Below, piece by piece: positions 32,841 through 44,121 of a DNA stretch of 64,000 nucleotides. How positions within the stretch are numbered: the stretch's first letter is position 1; each line of letters begins with the position of its first letter. Position numbers and translations under genes: made by a program. Under the pieces are notes generated by a model. The model saw nothing but the letters and a program-made list of their open reading frames with translations, was not told where the DNA came from and did not search any database. This DNA comes from Cymodocea nodosa (Eukaryota; Streptophyta; Magnoliopsida; Alismatales; Cymodoceaceae), in the NCBI GenBank assembly GCA_036874045.1, contig CM072343.1, forward strand, positions 11,800,001 through 11,864,000. Reading direction: 5' to 3'.

Positions 32841-34407
32841 GCGGGAAAGATTTTCTTGACAAAGTTTATGAATAACCTAAGTGCCCATGTAATAAGTGTT
32901 AAAATGGGTTTTTAGGTGAGTAACTCAATGTGTATAAGTTGGGTTTGGATTTCAAATGAGTATTGAATATAGTTTATTCAATCAAGGTATCCAAAAAATT
33001 CCAATATAACTCGTTAAGTTAACTAACCTAACGAGTAAAACGCTGTCTAGAGGTAGTTTTACACGTTACCTTATATAACATAACGTTCAGTTAGTACACT
33101 TAAAAAAAACAAGTTTTGGATGCTTTCAACTAAAACCTTCTGAAGACAACACACATGCTACATTTAACATTATCTTGAGAACATTGTAAACTATTCTAAC
33201 ATTCTCTTCTAATGAATCTAAAATAGTTTGTTCATCTTTTGAAATTATTTCATCAAGATCTTAAGAGGACCTTAATTCAGATTAATCAAGATTTGTATTC
33301 TGAATTATATTAATCTATTTTGGACATTGTTAATCCTTCCCCTACAAATATACTTCTTATATATTCAATAACATACAAAATATACTTGTATAACAATAGA
33401 TGTTAAGTATAACTACACTTTTAAATTTTCTTTTAAGAAACTTCCGTTATCCTGAATTCATCAAAAATGATTTCTAAAATCAATTCCTACTTTATATGAA
33501 TCAAAACACAACTTTGAACTCAATATGATTAATTCAAGGAGAATAAAAGAATGTTTCTCAAATAAACATTTTCAAAAGTACTAATGCTGATTCAATAAAT
33601 CAGTAGTCATATTGGTAAAAACTATATTTGATTCAAAGATATCTGTAATTAATGAAACACATTTTTTATTTTTTTTCAAAATAGTAAATATTCATAATTT
33701 TCTTTAAAAGTTAGTTTGAAAAGCTTGAATCATACAAGAGCTTTCTAATGTACCTATGTAATGAGCTTTCAGTCAACAATCCCAGATATGATCAGGACCT
33801 TAGGTTGCCAGATTTAAAGAATCCTTTTTCAGGATAACAATCCTTACATACCTATCTGCTCAAGTACAAAAGGCTCGTGATCAAACTGATCAATAAACTT
33901 TCAAAGATTCTCACTTTGTAAGTACTTTTCATTTTAAGCACAGTATATATATATTCCATTAATATAGATGCAATAAAACACAAATCTCATACAATTTTTA
34001 CTTCTATGATTTTACCGAAAATATGAATCAGTTTCAATAAGCTTATACTTTTGATTAACAGTTTAAGATGAGTTACATATAAATTATTCTACAAGTTTAA
34101 TCAATTAAGTCAAATTTATGCATGATCATATGCACTTTCCTTGATTCAAAGAAAACACTTAATCAAAATTTCAGAATTTCAGAAGTATTTAATGTTTTTC
34201 ATTTACACTTCCACTTAAAATCGTGAAAACCATTAAAATTGATAACTTACTTAAAATCAATAAGATACTACTATGATTTTACAATAAATACATAGTATCT
34301 TAAGCAGCAGTTTAGATATTACTTAGATATTTATGATAAGTATATAATATCTATGAGGTGAACAACATCATCAATAATATTTATCTTTTTGTGGAGTCTA
34401 AGCATTT
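32841..34407 (-). other. SIR-1 post-pol spacer with the shared module
   Basis: Non-coding. About 33230-34340 is homologous to 49560-50640 (GYP-3) and 59690-60740 (GYP-4), and in part to 24190-24736 (SIR-3). A GTAGGGGAAGG-like purine block lies near 33344. ACGAG/TTAACG motifs like those of the LTR occur near 33008-33075. Confidence 0.75.
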
Positions 34408-36290
34408 TACACATCACATAGCCTACAAATACCCAAATTTAATCTTATGTTGCAGAATGTATTTTCGTCTAGAGGTTTTGTAAATATATTAGCTAATTGA
34501 TTTTTACTAGACACAAATTCTAATTTAATTTTTCCTTTAATTACGTTATCTCTTAGAAAATGATGTCTAACCTCTATATGCTTTACTCTAGAATGTAATA
34601 CAGGATTTTTGGAAAGATTTATTGCAGAACTACTATCACAATAAATCTCAATTGTTTCATAAGATAATTCAAAATCTTCTAAAGTTTGCCTTATCCACAG
34701 AATCTGAGTGCATCACAGTGCAGCAGCAACATATTCAACTTCTATAATAGAAAGTGCTACATAGTTTTGCTTTTTACTAAACCATGACACCAAATTATTT
34801 CCCAATAATTGACATGTGCCACTGGTACTCTTTCTATCAGATTTAGATCTTGCATAATCAGCATCAGCATATCCTATAAGATCTATTGAACTATCCTTAG
34901 AATAATACAGTCTGAAATTTTTAGTTCCTTGTATATATCTAAATATTCTTTTAACTGCAATTGAGTATGATTCTTTAGGATTAGATTGAAATCTAGCACA
35001 AACACACACAACAAACATAATATTAGGTCTACTAGCAGTCAAATAAAGTAAAGAACCAATCATACTTCTGTATTTTTTTTAATCTATTGATTTTCCTATG
35101 TCATCAATATCTAACTTTAAAGAAGTCCTCATAGGAGATCCTCGAATCCTTGTATCATTAAAATTAAATTTCTTAAGCATTTCAGCTGCATATTTTTCTT
35201 GATTTAAAAATATACCTTTATCCATTTGCTTAATTTGAAGTCCTAGAAAATATGAAAGTTCTCCTATCATACTCATTTCAAACTGACTAGTCATCTCTTC
35301 AGAAAATTTTTTTATCAGTTTATCAGAAGTTGCTCCAAAGAATATTTCATCCACATATATTTGAACAACAATCTGATCTTTACCATCTCTCTTGATAAAT
35401 AAATTATGATCCACTTTTCCCATGATATAACCTTGCTCCATTAGAAAAGTAGATAAGCTTTCATACCATGATCTAGGTGCTTGCTTCAAACCATATAAGG
35501 CTTTCTTTAATTTATACACAAAGTTAGGATTTTTAATATCTTCAAATCCAGGTGGTTGTTTTACATAGACTTCTTCTTTAATTAAACCATTTAGAAATGC
35601 ACTCTTTACATCCATTTGATATAATTTAAAATCCATATAACAAGCATAGGCCAATAATATTCTAATACTTTCTAACCTAGCCATAGGAGCAAATGTTTCA
35701 TCATAATCTAGTCCTTCTTCCTGTGTATACCATTGTGCAACTAATCTAGCTTTGTTTCTTATAACTTGACCAGTTTCGTTAGTTTTGTTTTTAAAGATCC
35801 ACTTTGTACTTATTATGGACTGATTTTCTAGTGGAGATTCTAATTCCCAAACATCATTTCTAACGAATTGATTTAGTTCTTCTTGCATTGCCACTATCCA
35901 ATTTTCATCAGATAATGCTTCTCCTATATTCCTTGGTTCCACCATAGAAACAAACATACACATACTATTTAAATTTACTGAAGCTCTAGTTTTAACTCCC
36001 TCATTAATATTACCAATGACTTGAGTAATGGGATGTGATGAAGAATAATGCCAATTTCTCTGATTTTCCTCAATATTCTCATCAACATCTGAAGGTCCAT
36101 CACTTTCATCATTAGTTTGATCATTTAATTTCATATTTTTGATTTTCTCAGATAAATCTTCAATCTCTCTATTGATCTCTAACTCTTTTGGGAAATTGAT
36201 CATATCATCATTATCAGCTTTAGATTGAGATTCTCTAAAAGAATTTTCATTGAAGCTTACATGGAGGGTTTCTTCAATAGTTCTAGAAGT
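34408..36290 (-). pseudogene. SIR-1 reverse transcriptase and RNase H
   Basis: RT lies mostly in one 374-codon frame (36203-35079): KWIFKNK, KARLVAQWYTQEEG, MDVKSAFLNG (197-206) and KALYGLKQAPRSWY. The catalytic box is YVDE (residues 283-286, nt 35357-35346), with the second Asp changed to Glu. A stop at 35076-35078 separates RNase H (35063-34713: DRKSTSGTCQLLGNNLVSW, then a damaged EAEY motif VEVEYVAA). Another stop follows before the tail TKPLDENTF, ending about 34408. A further stop lies at 36288-36290. Confidence 0.9.
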
Positions 36291-37520
36291 TTAGTTATAT
36301 ACTCTATAGACTTTACTTCTAGTAGAGTAACCTACAAAAATTCCTTCATCTGCTTTGACTTGAAATTTATCCCTTTTATCCTTGGTATTAAGAATAAAAC
36401 ACTTGCAGCCAAATGGTTTCATATAGGAAATTTTTGGAACCCTATTAAACATAATTTCTAAAGGAGTTTTATTAACACAAGGTCTTAAGTAACTTATGTT
36501 AATAACATAACAAGCTGTATTCACTACTTCAGCCCAAAGATTTTGAGATAACTTATGTTCATTCAAAATAGTTCTGGCCATTTCTTGAAGTGATCTATTC
36601 TTTCTCTCAACAACACCATTTTGAGATGGTGCTTTTGGAAAAGAAAATCTGTGATCAATGCCATGCTCATTACAATAATTATCCATTTGATCATTATCAA
36701 ATTCCGTACCATGATCACTCCTAAGTTTTTGAATAGCGATATTTTGTTCATTTTGAACAAAGTTGCAAAACATTTTAAACTTTTCAAAAACTTCTATCTT
36801 AGATGCTAGAAAATATACCCAAGTGTATCTAGAGAAGTCATCTACTAAAACAAATACATACCGATTACCAATAAGACTCATGATTCTTGTTGGTCCAAAT
36901 AGATCCATATGTATAAGTTCTAAGACTCTCTTACTTGAAATATCAATTTTGGATTTAAAAGAGTTTTTGTGAAGTTTACCTAACTCACATGCATCACACA
37001 TAAAGTCCTTTAAGTATTTAATCTTTGGTAAACCTCTCACTAAATGTTTTCTAGATAGTTTATGTAACAGTTTCATATTTATATGCCCAATCCTTCTATG
37101 CCACAAATATGCATCACTAGTTTCAGTTAGTAAACATGAATTTAAATCAACTGCACCAGAAGGTAAAGATAAAATACATACAGAACCTTTTCTTTTAGCA
37201 ATAAACTTAATTTCATTTGTATTTTTATCAATAATTTTGCATACATTATCTTCAAACACTACATAATATCTATTCTCAATTAGTTTTATAACACTCAACA
37301 AATTAAATTCTAGGTTTTCTACATATAGTACATTCGAAATAACATAAGTCGGAGTTATTTGAGCATTGCCCATACCTATGATTTTATCCTTGCTTTTGTT
37401 TCCAAATGTTACACTTCCTTTCATGGTATTTGTAAAATTTTGTAGTAGACTTTTTTGTTCGGTTATGTGATTTGATGCTCCACTGTCCAAGATCTATTTT
37501 GATGTTGTTTCCTCCTACAA
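36291..37520 (-). pseudogene. SIR-1 protease and integrase
   Basis: A 399-codon uninterrupted frame (37490-36291). It has protease DSG at residues 2-4, the GAG-pre-integrase region, an integrase zinc site H131-H136-C165-C168, and catalytic D196 (HMDLFGP), D259 (RSDHGTEF) and E295 (VVERKNRS) with 35 residues between the last two. All key residues are kept, making this the best preserved domain in the element. The start is taken at the protease motif; the true polyprotein begins upstream in gag. Confidence 0.9.
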
Positions 37521-38160
37521 AACAAATTAAGAAAAACTTTTTCTTGGTACTCAATGTTATTGAGGACCAAGTTCATTAAACGCATATTTCTTCTTTTTGT
37601 TTAAAAACAGTTTAACATTTTCATTTACATTTTTATTAGTTGTAAGTACTATTGACTTATCATTAGTATCATACTTACTTATAGCATTATTTCTCTTATA
37701 ATCATTTTTTTTGTTTTTAGATATAGTATAACCAAGACCAAATCGATTTTTATCAGATGCTAATTTATTTTGGTCATGCTCATACATTTCAGTAAGTTCA
37801 TACCAAGATTTTGTACATGTATTTGAATTTTCAGTACATACAAAATATTTTTCTACACAAGAATTTTTAGATTTATCACATGCAGAATGAGTAATTGGTT
37901 TAACACCAGTGTTTTGAATTACATGCTCAAGTTTCTGAATTTTCAGTTTACTACAATTGTCTGAAATTTTAGAAACATTAGAAATTGAATTTCCATAACA
38001 AGAAACAAGATTTTTAGAAACATTAATAGTCATATTAGAAGTACATTTTGACAAATCACATTGATTTATATTATTACTGCATGATTCATCCCTTGAAGTA
38101 CCTACTTCTACATATTTATTACCTTGTTTCACGACAAAAGGAATTTTAGTCCTAGATTTA
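37521..38160 (-). pseudogene. SIR-1 Gag-pol connector
   Basis: A Ser/Asn/Lys-rich, low-complexity region (frame 38132-37557) with scattered Cys, in the same frame as pol and shifted relative to upstream gag by an indel near 38160. It links the coiled-coil end of gag to the protease. Poorly conserved linkers of this type are usual in Sireviruses. Confidence 0.7.
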
Positions 38161-39766
38161 GTCCTTTATTGGCTTGAGATTTAGGATATTTAGGATAATC
38201 AAATCCTAAGCCAAATTTATATGACACCGTAGGGGTACTAGTTAGTTTGTCTAACTTAGTTTGACTTAAATTTCATTTCTCAATGGTAGAATTTAAATCT
38301 AGCTCTCTCATTTTTAATTTATCAATCTCTAATTCGAGATCATTTATATTTTTTTTGAACACCTCATTTTCAGATTCTATCTTTAATTTTTTAGTATTTA
38401 TATTCTGTATTTGTTCATGCAAGACACATTCATTAAATCTAAATTTATGCAAATCTCTAGCATGATTTTCATTATCACATTTAAACTTTTCTAAAGTAGT
38501 AGACAGGAAACAATTTTCTTCTTCCATAATGGCTAAAGAGTTTCTAATATTCTTATTTTCTAGTTTACAAACTTTAAGTTTTTGTAATAATGCATGATAA
38601 GCACATAATAATTCATCAAAGTTAAAATCTGAATAACTTTCAGGATCAGATATTACCTCAGACTCATCTGCCATGAAGCACACATGAGCAATGTCTTCTA
38701 ACTCTAGTTCTCCTTTTGAATGTGAAGATTTTGATGATGATTCCTCAGATTCAGACTCTTCAGACGCGTCATCCCAAGTGACCTTCAAAGCCTTTTTCTT
38801 GTAAAACTTTTTCTAAGTTTTCTAAGACGTCTTCTTCTGATTTGTCCTACTATGCTTTTCATTTTTCCTTATAGGACAATTTGGAGAAAGATGTCCAAGT
38901 TTCTTACAATTGTAACATACATACTTTCTGGATGAAGAGTTCTTGTCATTTAGTGATTTTGACGTTGAGGGTTTGTCATCTTTATTCCTTTGCTGTTTCC
39001 TAGCTTTCTATGCTTTCTTGAATTTCCTAGTAAGCAAGATCAAATCCTTGTCAGAATCAGTAGATATATCAGAATCTGAATTAATTTCGAAGGCTATTTC
39101 TTTCTTCATTTTTAGTTTGTTTTGACTCAATGATTCATTTAATTTAACTTCATAAGCAATTAAGTTTCCTATAAGTTCATTCATGGTATACACATTTAAA
39201 TCTTGTGATTCCTCAATTGATGTTACTTTTTGAGACCATTTAGAACTTAAGGATCTAAGAATTTTCCTCACCAAATCCTTCTACTCAAAATTCTTTCCTA
39301 AGCATTTTAAAGAGTTTATGATATCAAGAAATCAGGAAAACATCTCAGAAATACTTTCATCTTCATTCATCTTAAAGAGTTCATACTTATGAATGAACAT
39401 GTTTATCTTAGTCTCTTTAACTTGAGAAGTACCTTCATGTGAAACTTCTAATGCATGCCACACCTCATAAGCAGATTTATATGCCAACACTTTATTGAAC
39501 TATTCATAACTCAATGCACAAAATAAAATATTTAAGTGCTTAGCATTCAAAGTTTCATTTTGTTTTTCAATAGTTGTCCAAGTATTATAAGGGGTAGATA
39601 ACAGAGTATATGGTTTAGAAATCATGAACCACAACTTATGATCTATACTTTGAAGAAAAATTATCATCCTATATTTCCAATATTCAAAATGTATTCCATC
39701 AAATAAAGGAGGACGATTAAGATTTTAGCCTTCATATAAAGAAAAATTACCATTTCCAGTAGCCAT
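38161..39766 (-). pseudogene. SIR-1 Gag
   Basis: ATG at 39766 with NRPPLFDGIHFEYWKYRM near the start, the standard copia Gag entry, then a UBN2-type body to about 39150. An acidic DSDISTDSD stretch, a CCHC knuckle (CYNCKKLGHLSPNC, 38917-38875) and ALKVTWDDASEESE...AHVCFMADE follow. This extension typifies Sirevirus Gag. A long Leu/Glu/Lys-rich coiled coil (about 38620-38285) closes it. TAG stops at codons 89 (39502-39500) and 162 (39283-39281) recur at the same codons in SIR-5. Others lie at codon 14 and near 38818. Confidence 0.88.
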
Positions 39767-39951
39767 CTTATCTTAGATTTTTCAACCTATTTGATTTTAA
39801 ACAGTCTAAAACTTTAAAACAACTTTAGCCTTAAATCAAGAAAGTTAAACGTATGCTCAAGTATTAATTTCTATTTAAAAACAAGGAAGGTAGAATAAGC
39901 AATGATATTAAATAAGTTGGTATCGATTTTATATCAAAGATTATTAGCATA

Positions 39952-39965
39952 CCTCAAATACCACT
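39952..39965 (-). promoter_or_regulatory. Primer binding site of SIR-1 (decayed)
   Basis: The minus strand reads AGTGGTATTTGAGG next to the 5' LTR, where SIR-5 has AGTGGTATCAGAGCG. Confidence 0.75.
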
Positions 39966-40848
39966 TGTAGGATCGTATGGTTACACAAGAGGGGGGTGAA
40001 TTGTGTTATATATTTTCATAAGTATAATAAGAAGTCGTTACTTTAATGTTAACTAAACGAGTAACACAAGTATATATATAACTTAACATTTCTAACTTAA
40101 CGAGTTCTTCATGTGCCAACTCACGTGACAAGTACTGTAGCTAACTCAACGAACTATCTCCGTTGTGTTACGATAACTCAACGAACTATCTCCGTTGTGT
40201 TATGATAACTCAACGAACCAGTAATAAATAAATGTTTTTATAATAAGTATTTTACCACGTGCAAAAATAACAACTTAAGTTTATATCGCTAACCTAACGC
40301 ATTGCCTTAGTGTTTAATATAGCAACTCAACACGTTTAGTTATGTTAACTTAACGAGTTAAACATGTGCACCTCACGTGATACAATATAACATTCGTAAC
40401 TTATAATTTCACCACGTGTATAACACTAACTTAACAAGTTCGTCTCTTCTTTTACTCACTAACTCAACGAGTTCTCACGTGACCTATTTTAACCTTTAAG
40501 CCTCTAACTTAATGAGTTCTCACGTGATCTCTATACGAACAAAACTCTAACTTAACGAGTTGTCTAAATGTGCACTATTCAAGATACAGAAAATATAACT
40601 TTAAAACATATCATGCTTTTCAATAAAAACACACGTTAACTTAATGTTTAGTTAAATGAGAAATTAATGCAACGAAACAACTAGTTATTAACTTAGTATA
40701 ATTTCAGATCCAATACAGACAAATATTTATATCAGTAAGCTTTTTCTGTATTAATTGATGATTTTAATTTCTTTTCACAAGCAATAGTAATTGAGCAAAT
40801 ATGATTATTTTTCATTTGGCACACATCATCAAAACAAAATACTCAACA
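39966..40848 (-). repeat. SIR-1 5' LTR, shortened by 725 bp
   Basis: 883 bp with the same ends as the 3' LTR. The sequence jumps at about 40005-40013 from the position matching 28440 to that matching 29165. The lost part includes the TATA box and everything near the presumed transcription start. Six CACGTG boxes remain (40122, 40256, 40374, 40413, 40476, 40521). Followed by the target duplication GCTTG. Confidence 0.9.
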
Positions 40849-40853
40849 GCTTG

Positions 40854-41177
40854 GAATCAACCTATTATCTAGAAAGTGTCCTCATAGACCTCTAATGGTT
40901 GGTGATTGTGGTGGTATTGTGGAGCTTCAGGGAACATCTGATGCTTCTTGTAGTTAGCGCGGTTCTTCACCCATACACATTGCATTTTTCTTCTCTTCTT
41001 TTTATATTTCTTTTAGTAGTAATTGCCTCTAATTAAATGATCAATTGGATTTTCTTTATTTGTATCAATGATGGTGATTTTTCTTCATTCCATGAGTTAA
41101 TTCCTACGCAATACATGCAATCATGGTTCTCCTTCGAATTTCCTGTTTCTGCAACTACTAACAGTGGTATGTTGTAT
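40854..41177 (-). repeat. Gypsy LTR family B, copy B3, right part
   Basis: Continues B3 after SIR-1 (GGAATCAACC...CTAGAAAGTGTCCTCATAGA) up to ACTACTAACAGTGGTATGTTG, then departs from the other B copies. Confidence 0.8.
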
Positions 41178-41639
41178 TTTCTAGCAAGATAAGATATCTT
41201 TTGCAAAAACCACAATTTGGATTTATGACAAATTAACTCTAGGACAACTTCATTATTAGGGCATGACTTTCTTTCCCTATTAACTACTATTTCTGTTGCC
41301 ACTTTTATTTTTATTTGTACTATGTTTGGTATTCTTACATTTAAATTTATGATCCTTCTCATGAAATGAGAAATATCTTCTTCTACTAGTTGAAGCTCTT
41401 TCTCTCTAGTTGTATTCCAAATTTTCTTTCTGGAATGCCAATCTTTTAAGCGTCGGAGGAACTCTATCATGTCAATCTCATCTCACTAGTTCTATGCCAT
41501 CTTCAGCTTCATGGTGTTGTGGAACTAAACAGATTGATTTTTTTTGTTCTAAGTGCTAAATGATTTCTATGAATAATGCCCTAAATCCAAAGTTTAAGTT
41601 TAAATAAACCTCTAAGTTTTTGGTGGGTAATCAGGTTAT
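41178..41639. other. Unassigned stretch with one open minus-strand frame
   Basis: A 145-codon minus-strand frame runs 41470-41033, but its last third lies in LTR B3, so only about 95 codons are new. It is Lys/Arg/Glu-rich (FLRRLKDWHSRKKIWN; KSKLWFLQKISYL) without a family I know. The other minus frame has RRRYFSFHEKDHKFK and may be a gag fragment. 41480-41639 shows nothing recognisable. Confidence 0.35.
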
Positions 41640-42340
41640 TTCCGGTGCATCTTTTCTATTACTCTCACTTACCACTCTGTGGAGTTACAGTTAATTCAAC
41701 GGACTAAGTTCATGGACTTACTGTTATTATTTCGTTGAGTTACAATTAACTCAATGAACTAAGTTTGTAGACTTACACTAGACTCAATGGAGTAAGTTCA
41801 TTGAGTTAAGCTTAACTCAACGGACTTCCCAAAAAGTTTCATCTAATAAAATAATGTAAATAATTTTTTTTTATTCGGTCAAAATTGAAGAATCTTCGGT
41901 TAGATTGACTCTTGATTTTCTCATTTTTTTAATTTTGGTTGAATTGATATTTTTCTTCGGTCGAACTAGCAAATTTTCTCAAATAATAGGTTAAACTGAT
42001 ACTATATTTTAGTTGAGTCGAGAATTATAGTTAATAGAAAATTTTTCTTTTAGCTTCGATAAAATTGATGGATTTTTTTGATGTTGGTGAAACAATATTT
42101 TTCTTTCTTTTTCTATTTTTTCCTACGTCGGTAAAACCATTAGTCACTCTCGATTTTATCAAACAAAAACACAAATAAAATTTTATATATTCCCTACTTT
42201 GATTAGACCATTGATTTTTTTTAGTTAAACTGTTACGATAGTAAAATATATAAATAATAATAATATATGTATCTTATTTATTTATTATTGTTATTTATTT
42301 TATATATAGGGCCTTAGTAGTCCTCCACACTTACTTCTTT
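41640..42340 (-). other. GYP-2 3' non-coding region
   Basis: Homologous to 54970-55640 of GYP-3: shared TTAACTCAACGGACTT blocks, then AAAAAGTTTCATCTAATAAA and a TCGGT(C/T)-punctuated stretch to the pol stop. No coding capacity. Confidence 0.65.
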
Positions 42341-44040
42341 AATTCCAAATGAATTTTTTGGAAATTTAAGAATAGGTTTAAGTCTTTGTCCATTTACTTG
42401 AAATATATTCTAATTTTTGAGATTTTCAATTTCAATTGCTCCATAGGAAAAATGTTTCTAATTATGTATGGTCTTGCCCATCTAGATCTTAATTTCCCTA
42501 GATGGTTATGAAGTCTAGTTATGTAAAGATATACTTCTTGTCTTATTTCAAAAGTTTTTTGAATAATTTTCTTATCATGCCATAACTTCTCTTTTTCTTT
42601 TACAATTCTCGAATAAGCTTCATCCTAAATTCTTTTAGCTCAATTAATTGTACCTTTTTATTTCCAATATCTTGATTTAAATTAGCTCAGAAAAATTCAT
42701 ATGATCTTGCTTAGGAAAATTCATATGATTTATAGGAAAATTCTTTTAGCTCAGGAAAATGATCTTTAATCTCAATGTTTGATTTTTCTATATGTAGCCT
42801 TGACAAATGATCTACTACTACATTTTCACATTCTTTTTTATCTTTAATTTCTAGATCAAATTCTTGTAATAATAATATCCACTAGATTAGTGTAGGTTTA
42901 GTTTCCTTGTTTTCTATTAAATGCTTTAGAGCAAAATGATCCGTGTATACTATCACTTTAGTTTCTATTAAGTATGATCTAATTTTTTTTAAGGTAAACA
43001 CAATAGTTAATAATTCTTTTCAGTAGCTGTATAATTGACTTGAGCATCATTTAGAGTCTTGCTTGCATAATAAATTACTCTAGGAGATTTTTCTATCTTT
43101 TGTCCTAGCACTACTCCTATAGTAAAATCAAATGCATCACACATTAACTCAAATGGATAACTCTAATTAAGTGCTTGTATTATAGGAGTTATAATTAATC
43201 TATTTTTAAGCTTAATGAAGGCTTCTTTGCAATTTCTATCAAAGTTAAATGGAATGTCATTTAGTAAATTCATTAAAGGTTTAGCTATTTTGCTAAAATC
43301 TTTGATAAATCTCCTATAAAATCCTGTATGTCCTAGAAATGATCTAATATCTTTTATTAATTTAGGTTTTGGTAGATTAGAAATTACTTCTATCTTAGCT
43401 TTGTCTACCTCAAGTCCTTTTATTGAAACAACATGTCCCAAGACTATTTATTGTTTTACCATGAAGTGACATTTTTCCTAATTTAGAACGAGATTCTTTT
43501 CTACACAGTATTTTAATACTTGATTTAAATTTTTTAAACATAGTTCAAATGAAGCTCCATATACTGTAAAATCATCCATAAATATTTCTAAAAAATCTTT
43601 AGTCATTCTAGTGAATATGCCTTGCATAATCCGAATGGCATTCTTTTAAATGCGTAAGTTCCATTAGGACATGTGAAAGTTGTCTTCTCTTGATCCTCTC
43701 ATGCTACTAGAACTTAGTTATATCTTGAATACACATCTAGGAAACAAAACTACTCTTGCCCTACTAATTTTTCTAACATTTGATCTATAAAAAGCAAGGG
43801 AAAATGATCTTTCCTAGTCACAACATTCAACTTCCTATAATCTATACACACTCTCTAGCCTGATTAACTTCTAGTGGATATCAAGTCTTGACTTTCGTTT
43901 CTTATAATAGTTAACTTTGATTTCTTAGGAACTACATGGATTGGACTAACCCATGAGCTGTCAAAAATTAGATATATTATGTCATCATCTAACCATTTTA
44001 CAATTTAATCATATGCCATATTCTTAATGATAAAAACACA
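42341..44040 (-). pseudogene. GYP-2 pol fragments: RT, RNase H, integrase C-terminus
   Basis: RT begins at about 44040 with WVSPIHVVPKKS and VCIDYRKLN. A deletion follows MPFGLC. In another frame FLEIFMDDF (about 43590) keeps the FMDD box. The segment 43441-43163 reads MGHVVSIKGLEVDKAK to LINPII-like RNase H entry, and further RNase H motifs follow to about 42780. The integrase core is deleted; only the C-terminal region (about 42700-42341) remains, matching 55640-56000. Many stops. Confidence 0.85.
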
Positions 44041-44096
44041 CAACACTCCTCATGTTATGAAAACAAAACAACACTACAGTTGTTTAGCCTTTCAAA

Positions 44097-44114
44097 TCCC
44101 CGACGATGGTGTTA
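44097..44114 (-). promoter_or_regulatory. Primer binding site, tRNA-Asp type (GYP-2)
   Basis: The minus strand reads TAACACCATCGTCGGGGA, a decayed form of the tRNA-Asp complement, 7 bases from the LTR end at 44122. Confidence 0.75.
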
Positions 44115-44121
44115 GAAAACT

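Larger units (their letters stand above)
28394..40848 (-). mobile_element. SIR-1: full-length Sirevirus-type copia element
   Basis: 12,455 bp with a perfect 5-bp target duplication GCTTG. Reading the minus strand: a shortened 5' LTR (40848-39966), PBS, gag with CCHC knuckle and acidic extension, pol, a 1.6-kb spacer, a third ORF of about 766 codons, repeated polypurine tracts and a 3' LTR (30001-28394). Length, Gag features, post-pol ORF and multiplied polypurine tracts all fit the Sirevirus group. It is inserted in a gypsy B LTR that is itself inserted in SIR-3. Confidence 0.92.
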
